Below are positions 7,946 through 16,500 of a stretch of DNA of 27,014 bases, piece after piece; positions within the stretch are counted from its first letter, which is position 1; each line of letters begins with the position of its first letter. Under the pieces are notes generated by a model. The model was not told the origin of the DNA and made no database searches. It was given only the letters and a program-made list of their open reading frames with translations. Location: assembly GCA_937892255.1 (NCBI GenBank), contig CALAUL010000109.1, positions 1-27,014 of the forward strand, given 5' to 3'. The DNA comes from an uncultured Bacteroidales bacterium (GTDB lineage Bacteria; Bacteroidota; Bacteroidia; Bacteroidales; Marinilabiliaceae). The translations under genes were made by a program, and so were the position numbers.

Positions 7946-9658
7946 TTAAGCCATTCTGTAATCTGCAATATTCTCCTCTGCTTGGAACTTACGGATGAAA
8001 GTAATATGCTTTTCAACCTCAGCTTCAGCATAGCGTATATAATTAGCAGCCGAACGAGCGAACATCTCTGCGTTCTTGTTTGCATCCTGAAGAAGGAGAT
8101 GACCCATGATAGTATGAGCACACATCTCAACAAGGCGACGAGCCATAAGATCAAGAACTTCTTGGTCTTTAAGCTCAGTTATCTGATTAATAGCCATTGC
8201 AGCCTTATCTGCCATATCCTTAAGCTTATTCTTCAAGCCCTCGAACTCAGGAGCACAAATCTGAGTCTCATACTCCTTAACCTGTGCAAGGTAAGCACCT
8301 GTTGTCACGTAGCGAATAGCAGCAACAACCTGCAACTGTGTTGTACCCTCATAGATAGAAGTGATACGAGCATCACGATAGATACGCTCGCAAGCGTAAT
8401 CCTTCATAAAACCCGAACCACCATGAACCTGAATACAATCATATGTATTCTGGTTAGCGAATTCACTACCCATAGCCTTTGCAAGAGGAGTAAAAGCATC
8501 GGCGAGCTTAGCGTACTTCTTCTGTTCCTGACGCTCCTCTGGAGTAAGTTTGCGTTCCTTAGCTATATCATCAAGAGCCTTGTATACGTCAACAAAACGA
8601 GCTGTTTCGTACAAAAGGGCACGTGTAGCATCGAGTTTAGCCTTCATATTAGAAAGGAGCTCTGCGACAGCTGGGAATTCGATAATAGCCTTACCGAACT
8701 GCTTACGATCTTTAGCATAAGCAAGAGCCTCATTGTATGCACACTGAGAAATACCAACACCTTGCGCAGCGATACCAAGACGAGCACCATTCATAAGAGC
8801 CATAACGTACTTGATAAGACCGAGCTTACGATCACCACAAAGTTCTGCCTTAGCGTTCTTATAAACAAGCTCACATGTTGGAGAGCCCTTAATACCCATC
8901 TTATTCTCGATACGACGAACATTTACACCACCCTGACGCTTGTCATAGATAAACATCGAAAGACCGCGACCATCATGAGTACCTTCCTCTGAACGTGCAA
9001 GAACTAGGTGAATATCAGCATCACCATTAGTAATGAATCGCTTAACACCGTTAAGCAACCAACAGCCATCAGCCTCGCTGTAAGTAGCCTTAAGCATTAC
9101 AGACTGAAGATCAGAACCTGCATCAGGTTCTGTAAGGTCCATAGACATTGTCTCACCTGCACAAACACGTGTTAGGAAACGCATCTTCTGGTCTTCGTTA
9201 CCAAACTCATAAAGAGTCTCAGCACAGTCTTGAAGACCCCAAAGATTCTCAAAACCAGCATCAGCACGGCTTACCATATCGGCAGCCATGATATAAGGTA
9301 CTATAGGGAAGTTAAGACCACCAAAACGGCGAGGCATAGCCATACCCATAAGACCTGCCTTACGAGTAGCATCAAGATTCACAGAAGTACCAGGAGCGTA
9401 TTCTACGCGTCCGTTTTCACATTTAGGGCCATCATGGTCAACACCTTCAGCGTTAGGCCAAACGATTTCGCCACATACTTCACCTACAATCTCAAGTACC
9501 TTATCATAGCTATCCATTGCATCCTCAAAATCTTGAGGAGCATAATCATATTTCTCTTTGTCGGCATAGTTGCGCTCTTTGAGCTCAACGATACGCTGCA
9601 TCAACGGATGATTCAGATGATGCTTTAGTTCCGGGGTATCTGTATAGAAATTTGCCAT
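7946..9658 (-). CDS. Acyl-CoA dehydrogenase, long Bacteroidales type
   Basis: 570 residues, cytosolic flavoenzyme that oxidises an acyl-CoA to the 2-enoyl-CoA and passes electrons to the electron-transfer flavoprotein encoded just upstream. Seen: an N-terminal helical segment, MSMDLTEPDAGSDL at about 172-184 (FAD/acyl site), DRKQFGKAI at about 317-325, VHGGSGFMKDY and the IYEGTTQLQ motif whose E437 is the expected catalytic base. It is about 190 residues longer than classical short-chain enzymes: there is a charged insertion around 366-381 and a helical C-terminal domain after about 460, like the acetyl-CoA dehydrogenase C-terminal-like domain. It starts 1 base after etfA stops. Substrate cannot be read from sequence; the neighbours include no thiolase or crotonase. 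Confidence 0.92.
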   Translation of the reverse strand: MANFYTDTPELKHHLNHPLMQRIVELKERNYADKEKYDYAPQDFEDAMDSYDKVLEIVGEVCGEIVWPNAEGVDHDGPKCENGRVEYAPGTSVNLDATRKAGLMGMAMPRRFGGLNFPIVPYIMAADMVSRADAGFENLWGLQDCAETLYEFGNEDQKMRFLTRVCAGETMSMDLTEPDAGSDLQSVMLKATYSEADGCWLLNGVKRFITNGDADIHLVLARSEEGTHDGRGLSMFIYDKRQGGVNVRRIENKMGIKGSPTCELVYKNAKAELCGDRKLGLIKYVMALMNGARLGIAAQGVGISQCAYNEALAYAKDRKQFGKAIIEFPAVAELLSNMKAKLDATRALLYETARFVDVYKALDDIAKERKLTPEERQEQKKYAKLADAFTPLAKAMGSEFANQNTYDCIQVHGGSGFMKDYACERIYRDARITSIYEGTTQLQVVAAIRYVTTGAYLAQVKEYETQICAPEFEGLKNKLKDMADKAAMAINQITELKDQEVLDLMARRLVEMCAHTIMGHLLLQDANKNAEMFARSAANYIRYAEAEVEKHITFIRKFQAEENIADYRMA

Positions 9659-9659
9659 T

Positions 9660-10679
9660 TTACTTACTATTCTTCTTGTAATACTTAATCATCTTCGGAA
9701 CAACCTCTTCAACTGTACCGTTGATAACGTAATCTGCTATAGTGTTGATAGGAGCATCAGGATCGTTATTGATAGAGATAATCATCGAACTCTCCTGCAT
9801 ACCTGCGATATGTTGTATCTGACCAGAAATACCACATGCTATGTAGAGTTTCGGACGAACAGTGACACCTGTTTGACCTATCTGACGATCGTGGTCACAG
9901 AAACCAGCGTCAACAGCTGCACGGCTTGCGCCAACCTCAGCGTTGATTGTCTTAGCCAATTCGAAAAGCATGTCGAAATTCTCTTTAGAACCCATGCCAT
10001 ATCCGCCAGCAACAACGATAGGAGAGCCCTTCAAATTGTTCTTTGCTTTCTCTACATGACGTTCGATAACCTTAACCACATAGTCTGCATCAGAGACATA
10101 CTTAGAAACATCGTGCTTAACGACTTCACCTTTGTAGTTTGCATCGAGTATTTCTTTTTTCATCACACCCTCACGAACAGTAGCCATCTGTGGGCGGTTC
10201 TCAGGATTGACGATAGTAGCAACTATATTACCACCAAAAGCTGGGCGTATCTGGTAAAGAAGATTCTCGTAAGTCTTTCCAGCCTTCTTATCTTCATGAG
10301 GTCCTATCTCAAGAGCTGTACAGTCAGCAGTTAGACCACTGAACAATGCTGAAGACACACGAGGACCGAGATCACGACCGATAACTGTAGCACCCATAAG
10401 GCATATCTGAGGCTTTTCTTCTTTAAAAAGATTTACCAATACAGCAGTATGAGGCAATGATGTATAGGGATAAAGACCATCAGCGTCGAATACATGCAAT
10501 TTATCCACTCCATAAGGGAAAATCTGCTTTTCGATACCATCTAAACCACTACCAGCAACTACAGCCTCAAGCTGACAACCGAGCTGATTAGCAAGAGAAC
10601 GACCTTTTGTAAGTAGCTCCAAACTAACGTCTGCTACTGTTTTCTCTTCTATTTCACAATATATAAATACGTTATTCAT
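9660..10679 (-). CDS. etfA: Electron-transfer flavoprotein subunit alpha
   Basis: 339 residues from the ATG at 10679. An in-frame ATG at 10697 overlaps the etfB stop (TAATG), but the codons after it spell AAAGGAG, a strong Shine-Dalgarno sequence about 9 bases before the second ATG. The protein MNNVFIYCEIEEKTVADV begins as usual for EtfA, so I prefer the shorter start. The C-terminal FAD domain is clear: VVAGGYGMGSKENF, GASRAAVDAGF, RQIGQTGVTV, LYIACGISGQIQHIAGM, NNDPDAPINTIADYVI. The subunit carries FAD and forms a heterodimer with EtfB to shuttle electrons from the adjacent acyl-CoA dehydrogenase. Confidence 0.95.
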   Translation of the reverse strand: MNNVFIYCEIEEKTVADVSLELLTKGRSLANQLGCQLEAVVAGSGLDGIEKQIFPYGVDKLHVFDADGLYPYTSLPHTAVLVNLFKEEKPQICLMGATVIGRDLGPRVSSALFSGLTADCTALEIGPHEDKKAGKTYENLLYQIRPAFGGNIVATIVNPENRPQMATVREGVMKKEILDANYKGEVVKHDVSKYVSDADYVVKVIERHVEKAKNNLKGSPIVVAGGYGMGSKENFDMLFELAKTINAEVGASRAAVDAGFCDHDRQIGQTGVTVRPKLYIACGISGQIQHIAGMQESSMIISINNDPDAPINTIADYVINGTVEEVVPKMIKYYKKNSK

Positions 10680-10696
10680 CTTTTGTTCTCCTTTCA

Positions 10697-11569
10697 TTAA
10701 CCAATAGTGTGATTAGCCAACAATTCAACAATAAGACCTTCTATATCAGCGTCTGAGCCTGTCATAGTCTTGCTTTCCTTTGCTTGGAATACAATATTCT
10801 GAATAGTCTTCACCTTTGTTGGCGAGCCATTAAGACCACACTGCATCACGTCACCGTTAACATCTGCGAGCGACCACTCTTGAATTGTAAGAGCTGGATT
10901 CTTCTTGTAAAGCTCTGGATACTTCGGAGCATTTTGTGCTATCTCAGAAGGAGTAAGAGCATATTTATATGCCTGAACACGTTTAGCATTACGAGGACGA
11001 CAAGCGTCAGCCGAACCTGTCACAGTCAAAACGATAGGGAGAGGACCTTGAACTGTCTCTACGCCACCATCTATATGGCGTTTAACAGTGATAGTCTTCT
11101 CATTAATATCGAGAATTTTCTCTGCATAAGTTATTTGAGTAAGTCCGAGCTTTTCAGCAACCTGAGGACCTACCTGTGCTGTATCGCCATCGATAGCCTG
11201 ACGTCCACCAATGATAATATCGAAATCTCCGATTTTCTTTATAGCAGTCGAGAGAGCATACGAGGTAGCTAAAGTATCAGCACCAGCAAATGCTCTATCC
11301 GTAAGGAGGTAACCACCATCAGCACCGCGGAACATACCCTCACGGATAATGTCGGCAGCACGACCTGGTCCCATTGTTAGAATTGTAATTGTAGAATCCG
11401 GATAACGGTCCTTGATCTGAAGCGCTTGCTCCAAAGCGTTAAGGTCCTCCGGATTGAAGATAGCCGGCAACGCAGCACGATTTATTGTGCCTTCCGCTGT
11501 CATGGCATCTTTACCCACATTGCGGGTATCAGGAACCTGCTTAGCAAGTACAATGATTTTATATCCCAT
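10697..11569 (-). CDS. etfB: Electron-transfer flavoprotein subunit beta
   Basis: 290 residues, a little longer than the usual 250-265. It starts MGYKIIVLAKQVPDT and contains the beta-subunit signature GRQAIDGDTAQVGP at 122-135, followed by VTGSADACRPRNAKRVQAYK. The nucleotide-binding fold occupies about 1-200; the tail from about 205 holds the arm that contacts EtfA and the dehydrogenase. The GRQAIDGDTAQVGP form resembles EtfB of clostridial electron-bifurcating complexes more than the mitochondrial/proteobacterial form, so NADH-dependent bifurcation is possible but not shown. First gene of the operon etfB-etfA-acd. Confidence 0.94.
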   Translation of the reverse strand: MGYKIIVLAKQVPDTRNVGKDAMTAEGTINRAALPAIFNPEDLNALEQALQIKDRYPDSTITILTMGPGRAADIIREGMFRGADGGYLLTDRAFAGADTLATSYALSTAIKKIGDFDIIIGGRQAIDGDTAQVGPQVAEKLGLTQITYAEKILDINEKTITVKRHIDGGVETVQGPLPIVLTVTGSADACRPRNAKRVQAYKYALTPSEIAQNAPKYPELYKKNPALTIQEWSLADVNGDVMQCGLNGSPTKVKTIQNIVFQAKESKTMTGSDADIEGLIVELLANHTIG

Positions 11570-11620
11570 CTTGTAGCTTTTATATTTATACTAATTTATG
11601 TTTCTTCAAAACAACGGTTG

Positions 11621-11628
11621 CAAAAATA
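11621..11628 (-). promoter_or_regulatory. Candidate -7 box upstream of etfB
   Basis: TATTTTTG on the minus strand fits TAnnTTTG, 52 bases upstream of the etfB start. I find no clear TTTG/TTG at the -33 distance, so this is weaker than the promoters of the receptor operon and the ROK kinase. Confidence 0.35.
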
Positions 11629-11729
11629 TAAAATCCTTAATGAAATAAAAAAATTATTGCCAAAAATCAGTCAATTCGCATAATAATACGTATATACACC
11701 ACCTTTAAATTCGTTTTTTCGACATATAC

Positions 11730-11765
11730 AAAAAGTGGCTAAAAGGCAATAAGCCCTTAGCCACT
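11730..11765 (-). terminator. Rho-independent terminator of the GH95 gene
   Basis: AGTGGCTAA (11734-11742) pairs with TTAGCCACT (11757-11765), and inside the loop GGC/GCC can add three more pairs. On the minus strand the stem is followed by five T residues. It lies 48 bases past the GH95 stop and separates that gene from the etf operon. Confidence 0.82.
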
Positions 11766-11813
11766 CTGTATTATTTTCGTTATAGATTCGTTCTACCTTG
11801 AAAGAATCGACAT

Positions 11814-14285
11814 CTAACGATGAAACTCAACAAGTTCTCCGGCCGAAGTAGCCACATCGTAGATGAACTTTTCCTCATAGCCCGTAGAGTTGATAGGTGC
11901 AAGAGGTGAAATCAGCGGACGTGCAATATTTTGAGAAGAGAGAAGAGCATTGGAAGTCTCCTTTTTCTGTGTTGTAGTCAGCGGAGTGAGAGCATTGTCA
12001 TTATGACGCAATTCGACTGCCGTACGCAAACGCAAAACACCGCCCAATGTTGAACGGATCTTCAATGTCTTGACATTGCCATCTGCCCAAGTAAGTTCTT
12101 CTATGACAAAGCCACCGCGACAACGAAGTCCTTTAACCGTTCCGTTTTGCCACACATCAGGCAGAGCCGGCAGGACATCTACAACACCGGCATGACTCTG
12201 CACCAACATCTCCGAAATACCGGCAGTACAACCGAAGTTGCCATCAATCTGGAATGGCGGGTGAGCATCGAAAAGATTAGGATATGTACCTCCACGTTGT
12301 CCAAAAGTCACGATAGCCGGTTGAATCTGATCGGTGATGAGCTTGTATGCATGATTGCCATCGAGAAGACGCGCCCAACAGCAAACCTTCCAGCCCATTG
12401 ACCAACCTGTAGATTGGTCTCCTCGGCCTTCAAGAGTCTTTTTACAAGCCTCCAAGAGAAGTGGCGTCTCGTAAGTAATCTGACGACCCGGATAGAGTCC
12501 CCAGAGATGCGAGATATGACGATGTTTGTCTGTCGGAGAATCCCAATCCTCCATCCATTCCTGAAGTTGTCCCCAACGACCTATCTGCATAGGAGCAAGA
12601 TTATTTGCCACATTGACGAGAGAATCGATAAATGAAGCCTCATCGTTAAGAACTGATGCTGCCTCTGCGGTGTTTTTCATAAGGTCGTAAATCATCTGGT
12701 TGTCCATCGTAGCACCTGCAACGACGACAAAATCGCCACGTCCGTTAATCCATGGTGTGTTTTCCGGAGAGTACGATGGGGAAGCCACCAACCAGCCATT
12801 TTTAGGTTCCGAAACAAGGAAGTCGAAATAGAACTGACAAGCCTCTTTCATTAGAGGATAGACCTCAGCAAGATAAGACTTATCGCCAGAGAAAAGGTAT
12901 CTATCCCAAAGGTGCTGACAGAACCATGCGTTACAAGTAGGCCATATACCCCAAGCCGAACCATCGACAGAACCTGTACTGCGCCAAATATCGGTATTAT
13001 GGTGCAACGTCCAACCTCGACAACCATACATATCAGCCGTTGCTTTCCCTTGTTCGGCAGACTCTTTGACAAGACGAATAAACGGTTCGTGCAACTCGCT
13101 TAAGTTCGTTGGTTCTGCCGGCCAATAATTCATCTCGACATTGATGTCTGTTGTATATTTTCCGTCCCACGGAGCCTGCAATTGATAGTTCCAAATACCC
13201 TGTAAATTAGCAGCTTGACCTCCAGGTTGAGAACTGCAAATAAGAAGATAACGACCATACTGGAAATAGAGTGCCGACATCTGTGGGTCAAACGTCTTTG
13301 AGAACTCCTCCACTCGAACATTGGTTGGCTTATCAGCCTGTGCATTACGTCCCAAGTCCAGAGAAACACGGTCGAAGTACTTCGCATACGCAGAAGTATG
13401 AGCTGCACGAGACTTCTCATAGTTAGTATTGACAGTCTTCAATCGTTTGGAAGCCTCAGCATAAGCATCTCCACTGATATCTTTATAATTGACGAAATTT
13501 GTACCTACAGAGACATAAACAACGACAGATGATGCACCATTTACAACAATTGCCGAATCACCTTGTACGGAAAGCTTTCCGTCTGCTTTGCCAATCTTAG
13601 CCAATGACGAGAAACGCACTTTACCCTCTATCGTCTCATGATCGTTGGCCTTTCCGTCAAAACGCAGTGTATTGCCACTCTCGACCGACAAATTCACATC
13701 TTGAGTATAGGGAGTCTTATAGAACATCTTGAACGATAGAGACTTCTTCTCTGAAGCCGTCAGACGGATAACAACGACATCATCGACAAAAGAGGTAAAA
13801 ACCTCACGATTATACGTCACACCATTAGCCTTAAACGTTGTCTTTGCGACAGCTGTAGTAAGGTCCAACTCTCTGTAAAAATCCTCATAATCTGTTATCC
13901 CGTCAAAGTCAAACATCAACGAACCCACCGTCTGATAAGGCATACCATTTGCTGAAGGAGAACTTATGGCTGTTTGACATAAGGCTTGAGCTTCCGCATT
14001 ACGGCCTTCAAAGATAAGACGACGTATCTCGCCGAGATACTCCTTTGCCTTTGGATTGACATTGTTATGCGGAGAACCTCCCCATATAGTCTCCTCGTTG
14101 AGTTGGATTTCCTCCATTGCCGGAACACCGAAAACCATTGCACCCAAACGACCATTACCCAAAGGCAAAGACTCTTCCCAAAACGAGGAAGGTTTGTCAT
14201 ACCATAGGCGCATGTCGTTTTGTGCATTGACACTCACACTTAACACTCCAATAAGGCAACTAACCAAAACCGATTTTAATCTCAT
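11814..14285 (-). CDS. Secreted glycoside hydrolase family 95 (alpha-L-fucosidase or alpha-L-galactosidase)
   Basis: 823 residues with signal peptide MRLKSVLVSCLIGVLSVSVNAQ. The mature protein begins with the GH95 pattern LWYDKPSSFWEESLPLGNGRLGAMVFG and QLNEETIWGGSP. The (alpha/alpha)6 barrel shows NYQLQAPWDGKYTTDIN followed by EMNYWPAEPTNL (about 365-390), SPSYSPENTPW (about 500-510) and HPPFQIDGNFG (about 674-684). In characterised GH95 enzymes these regions hold the paired asparagines and aspartate that activate water and the acidic proton donor. The enzymes invert alpha-1,2-linked L-fucose or L-galactose on host glycans or plant xyloglucan. Length is normal. There is no SusC/SusD pair or other glycosidase adjacent, so it is not part of a visible polysaccharide locus. 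Confidence 0.94.
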   Translation of the reverse strand: MRLKSVLVSCLIGVLSVSVNAQNDMRLWYDKPSSFWEESLPLGNGRLGAMVFGVPAMEEIQLNEETIWGGSPHNNVNPKAKEYLGEIRRLIFEGRNAEAQALCQTAISSPSANGMPYQTVGSLMFDFDGITDYEDFYRELDLTTAVAKTTFKANGVTYNREVFTSFVDDVVVIRLTASEKKSLSFKMFYKTPYTQDVNLSVESGNTLRFDGKANDHETIEGKVRFSSLAKIGKADGKLSVQGDSAIVVNGASSVVVYVSVGTNFVNYKDISGDAYAEASKRLKTVNTNYEKSRAAHTSAYAKYFDRVSLDLGRNAQADKPTNVRVEEFSKTFDPQMSALYFQYGRYLLICSSQPGGQAANLQGIWNYQLQAPWDGKYTTDINVEMNYWPAEPTNLSELHEPFIRLVKESAEQGKATADMYGCRGWTLHHNTDIWRSTGSVDGSAWGIWPTCNAWFCQHLWDRYLFSGDKSYLAEVYPLMKEACQFYFDFLVSEPKNGWLVASPSYSPENTPWINGRGDFVVVAGATMDNQMIYDLMKNTAEAASVLNDEASFIDSLVNVANNLAPMQIGRWGQLQEWMEDWDSPTDKHRHISHLWGLYPGRQITYETPLLLEACKKTLEGRGDQSTGWSMGWKVCCWARLLDGNHAYKLITDQIQPAIVTFGQRGGTYPNLFDAHPPFQIDGNFGCTAGISEMLVQSHAGVVDVLPALPDVWQNGTVKGLRCRGGFVIEELTWADGNVKTLKIRSTLGGVLRLRTAVELRHNDNALTPLTTTQKKETSNALLSSQNIARPLISPLAPINSTGYEEKFIYDVATSAGELVEFHR

Positions 14286-14356
14286 GATTATTTCTTTATA
14301 AAGTATTTAATTACATATTATTTACCCTGTTTGAAAAGAGAATCACTTAAAGAGAA

Positions 14357-14364
14357 CAAAAATA
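14357..14364 (-). promoter_or_regulatory. Candidate -7 box for the GH95 gene
   Basis: Minus-strand TATTTTTG fits TAnnTTTG and would give a leader of about 65 bases. No clear -33 element. It lies in the 155-base divergent region shared with the glycosyltransferase gene. Confidence 0.35.
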
Positions 14365-14409
14365 AACATAAAATTCTATTTATAATTCTGCCATATCACT
14401 TTTTTAGTT

Positions 14410-14417
14410 TACATTTG
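14410..14417 (+). promoter_or_regulatory. Candidate -7 box for the GT2 gene
   Basis: TACATTTG matches TAnnTTTG exactly, 24 bases before the ATG, so the leader would be about 17 bases. The -33 position holds only TTCTG (14386-14390). It is the only convincing plus-strand promoter in the window. Confidence 0.5.
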
Positions 14418-14440
14418 TCACACGAATCAAAATCAACAAA

Positions 14441-15208
14441 ATGAGGGTCTCAATTATTACTTCGTGTTATAACAGAGAAAAAACAATTCGTGATTCCATT
14501 GAGAGTGTACTTTCTCAAGATTACGACGACATAGAGTACATCGTTGTTGATGCAAAAAGTAACGACACGACATTAGACATTATCAACGAGTACAAAGATA
14601 GGATTTCGACAATAGTTTCGGAGTCCGACAATGGTATGTATGAGGGTATAAATAAGGGTTTGCGTCTTGCGACAGGCGATATTGTTGGTTTGCTACACTC
14701 CGATGATGTCTTCTATGCCGACGACACGATATCAAGAGTTGTAAAAGAAATCAAACGTACAAAAGCAGATCTTGCCTACGGCAATGGCATTTTTGTAAAA
14801 CCTTCAAACATGAACCATATCATGCGCGACTGGATTAGTGGTCAGTATATACCGTCAAAAGTAACTCGCGGATGGCTACCTCTGCATACAACGGTTTTTG
14901 CTAAGAAGTCTGTTATTGAGACTGTCGGATATTACGACGAGAGATACAAGATATCGGCTGATTCTGATTGGCTTGTCAGATGTTTGTACAAGTCAAATCT
15001 TAAAGTGACATATCTGAATGATTACATAGTTCGAATGAGAATGGGCGGGGCTTCAACAAGCTTCCGTCTTACGAAAGCCAAATGGAAAGAAGACTTGGAT
15101 CTTTATCACAGACATGGACTGAGTCCGTACTTTTCGCTGACATGTAAAGTACTTTCAAAGATACCTCAGTTTGTCATTGCGAAACTAAAAAACAAATTAA
15201 ACTTATAA
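14441..15208 (+). CDS. Family 2 glycosyltransferase
   Basis: 255 residues, no signal peptide. GT-A fold: MRVSIITSCYNREKTIRDSI at the N-terminus (nucleotide-sugar site), SVLSQDYDDIEYIVVDAKSNDTT with D37, the stretch SDNGMYEGINKGLRLATGD, and HSDD at 86-89 as the metal-binding DxD-type motif. ADSDW around 172-176 fits the acceptor/catalytic region. It resembles WfgS/WfeV-like transferases that add a sugar to a cell-surface polysaccharide or LPS intermediate at the inner face of the membrane. It is the only plus-strand gene, stands alone with its own promoter and terminator, and no other glycan-synthesis gene is nearby, so donor and acceptor are unknown. Confidence 0.9.
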   Translation: MRVSIITSCYNREKTIRDSIESVLSQDYDDIEYIVVDAKSNDTTLDIINEYKDRISTIVSESDNGMYEGINKGLRLATGDIVGLLHSDDVFYADDTISRVVKEIKRTKADLAYGNGIFVKPSNMNHIMRDWISGQYIPSKVTRGWLPLHTTVFAKKSVIETVGYYDERYKISADSDWLVRCLYKSNLKVTYLNDYIVRMRMGGASTSFRLTKAKWKEDLDLYHRHGLSPYFSLTCKVLSKIPQFVIAKLKNKLNL

Positions 15209-15213
15209 CAATG

Positions 15214-15254
15214 AAGAGACTGCTAAACTTGTGTTAGACAGTCTCTTTTCTTTT
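15214..15254 (+). terminator. Terminator of the GT2 gene
   Basis: AAGAGACTG (15214-15222) and CTAA (15223-15226) pair with TTAG (15234-15237) and CAGTCTCTT (15239-15247), with one bulged A at 15238 and a 7-base loop. The sequence TTCTTTT follows on the plus strand. The hairpin may also block transcripts coming from the nitroreductase gene on the other strand, but there is no U-tract on that side. Confidence 0.85.
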
Positions 15255-15270
15255 ACAACGTTTTTATGTT

Positions 15271-15801
15271 TTAGATGTCAAACTTTTCATCGTGCGCTTG
15301 TTCCCATGGCAACTTATCTTCTGTGTATGGAGAACGCTCTGTGGCTTTATGACCTACGGCTATCACACATTCCACTTCCAACTCTTCCGGTGCATTTATC
15401 AACGCCTTGATTGTATCAGAAGCCTTTGAAACACCCGGGATACCTCTCTCTCGCATCTGTACCCAACATGAACCCAAACCCAACTCCTCGGCTTTAAGTT
15501 GTATATATGTTGCTGCAATAGATGCGTCCTCGATCCAAACATCTGTCTTATTCGGATTGCCCAATACAACAATAGCCAATGGAGCAAACTCCATGAACGA
15601 CGCTCCGTTGTCCTTACTACAAGAGAGCGTGGCAATCACATCTTTCTTTTGCACAAAAACGAATTCCCAAGAACGGCAATTCTTTGACGTCGGAGAACAC
15701 AATGCTACCCTCTTCAGCTCTTTTATATCATTTGCTGACACAGCCTCTTCTGTAAATTTGCGACAACTGCGTCTTTTCATAATTAATTCTGTCAAATTCA
15801 T
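15271..15801 (-). CDS. Nitroreductase family protein
   Basis: 176 residues, a compact FMN-dependent NAD(P)H oxidoreductase. Seen: MKRRSCRKFTEEAV near the N-terminus (FMN phosphate contact), SPTSKNCRSWEFVFV at about 36-50, ASIAATYIQLKAEELGLGSCWVQ at about 93-115, and VECVIAVGHKATERSP near the C-terminus. The specific substrate (flavin, nitroaromatic, quinone or other) cannot be told. It starts 11 bases after the dedA stop and is probably the last gene of the nrdD-nrdG-dedA transcript. Confidence 0.9.
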   Translation of the reverse strand: MNLTELIMKRRSCRKFTEEAVSANDIKELKRVALCSPTSKNCRSWEFVFVQKKDVIATLSCSKDNGASFMEFAPLAIVVLGNPNKTDVWIEDASIAATYIQLKAEELGLGSCWVQMRERGIPGVSKASDTIKALINAPEELEVECVIAVGHKATERSPYTEDKLPWEQAHDEKFDI

Positions 15802-15812
15802 ACTTTTTCGTT

Positions 15813-16475
15813 TTATTCTTGATTAAAGTCTTGACTACCTGACTTCTTGTTTTTCGAGAATGTCTTCACCACGAGATATGCCACAAGCAAGACTCCGACT
15901 ATCAGACAGATAATTTTAAACTCATGACTGTATGACTCGACAGTAGACAACATATCATCAAGGCTCATCACACTTTGCATGTAATAACCGGCCAAAGCTA
16001 ATATCAAATTCCAAATTCCGGCCCCAAGTGTGGTATACAAAATAAATGTGGTCATCTTCATCTTTGCCAATCCTGCCGGTATCGAAATTAGCTGTCGAAC
16101 GGCCGGTATAAGTCGACCCACAAAAGTCGACACCGCTCCATGTTTTGCAAAGAACTCTTCGGCCTTTACCACCTTGGCTTCATCAATAAGACACAAATGT
16201 CCTAGTTTGCTATTGGCAAACTTATACACAACTGGACGACCAACGAAATAGGCTATGGCATAATTTATTAATGCTCCTAAATTTGCGCCTACCGTTGCAA
16301 AAACAATAACTAGAAAGAGGTTCATATCTCCTTTTTCTGCCACCATGTAAGCCGCAGGTGGAACTACTATTTCCGATGGGAAAGGAATAAACGAACTTTC
16401 TATCATCATCAGAAACATCACAGTCCAATAATTGAGGTGTTCCAAACACCACTGTATAAACTCTACTGAATCCAT
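15813..16475 (-). CDS. DedA-family membrane protein (VTT domain)
   Basis: 220 residues with several hydrophobic segments (about 15-40, 52-80, 140-165, 187-205). Family motifs: MIESSFIPFPSEIVVPPAAY with acidic E26 and E35, and FVGRLIPAVRQLISIPAG around 118-135 containing the two conserved arginines. DedA proteins sit in the inner membrane; members have been linked to recycling of undecaprenyl phosphate or phospholipid flipping and to envelope stress resistance. Which of these applies here is not visible. It begins 25 bases after the nrdG stop and lies 11 bases before the nitroreductase gene. Confidence 0.92.
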   Translation of the reverse strand: MDSVEFIQWCLEHLNYWTVMFLMMIESSFIPFPSEIVVPPAAYMVAEKGDMNLFLVIVFATVGANLGALINYAIAYFVGRPVVYKFANSKLGHLCLIDEAKVVKAEEFFAKHGAVSTFVGRLIPAVRQLISIPAGLAKMKMTTFILYTTLGAGIWNLILALAGYYMQSVMSLDDMLSTVESYSHEFKIICLIVGVLLVAYLVVKTFSKNKKSGSQDFNQE

Positions 16476-16500
16476 CTATTGTTGTCTGTATTATAAAATG

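Noticed and set aside
7904..8992. A 362-residue open frame on the plus strand opposite the acyl-CoA dehydrogenase gene
   Set aside because: It is the mirror of a clearly real gene, its translation is a low-complexity Leu/Ser/Thr/Cys-rich chain with no family motif, and it runs through the terminator hairpin.
10680..10697. Upstream ATG for etfA at 10697
   Set aside because: The following codons form an AAAGGAG ribosome-binding site for the ATG at 10679, and EtfA proteins normally begin at the MNNVF position.
11814..14285. GH95 gene as part of a polysaccharide utilization locus
   Set aside because: No SusC/SusD pair, sensor-regulator or second glycosidase is adjacent; the TonB receptor in the window is 6 kb away and belongs to another operon.
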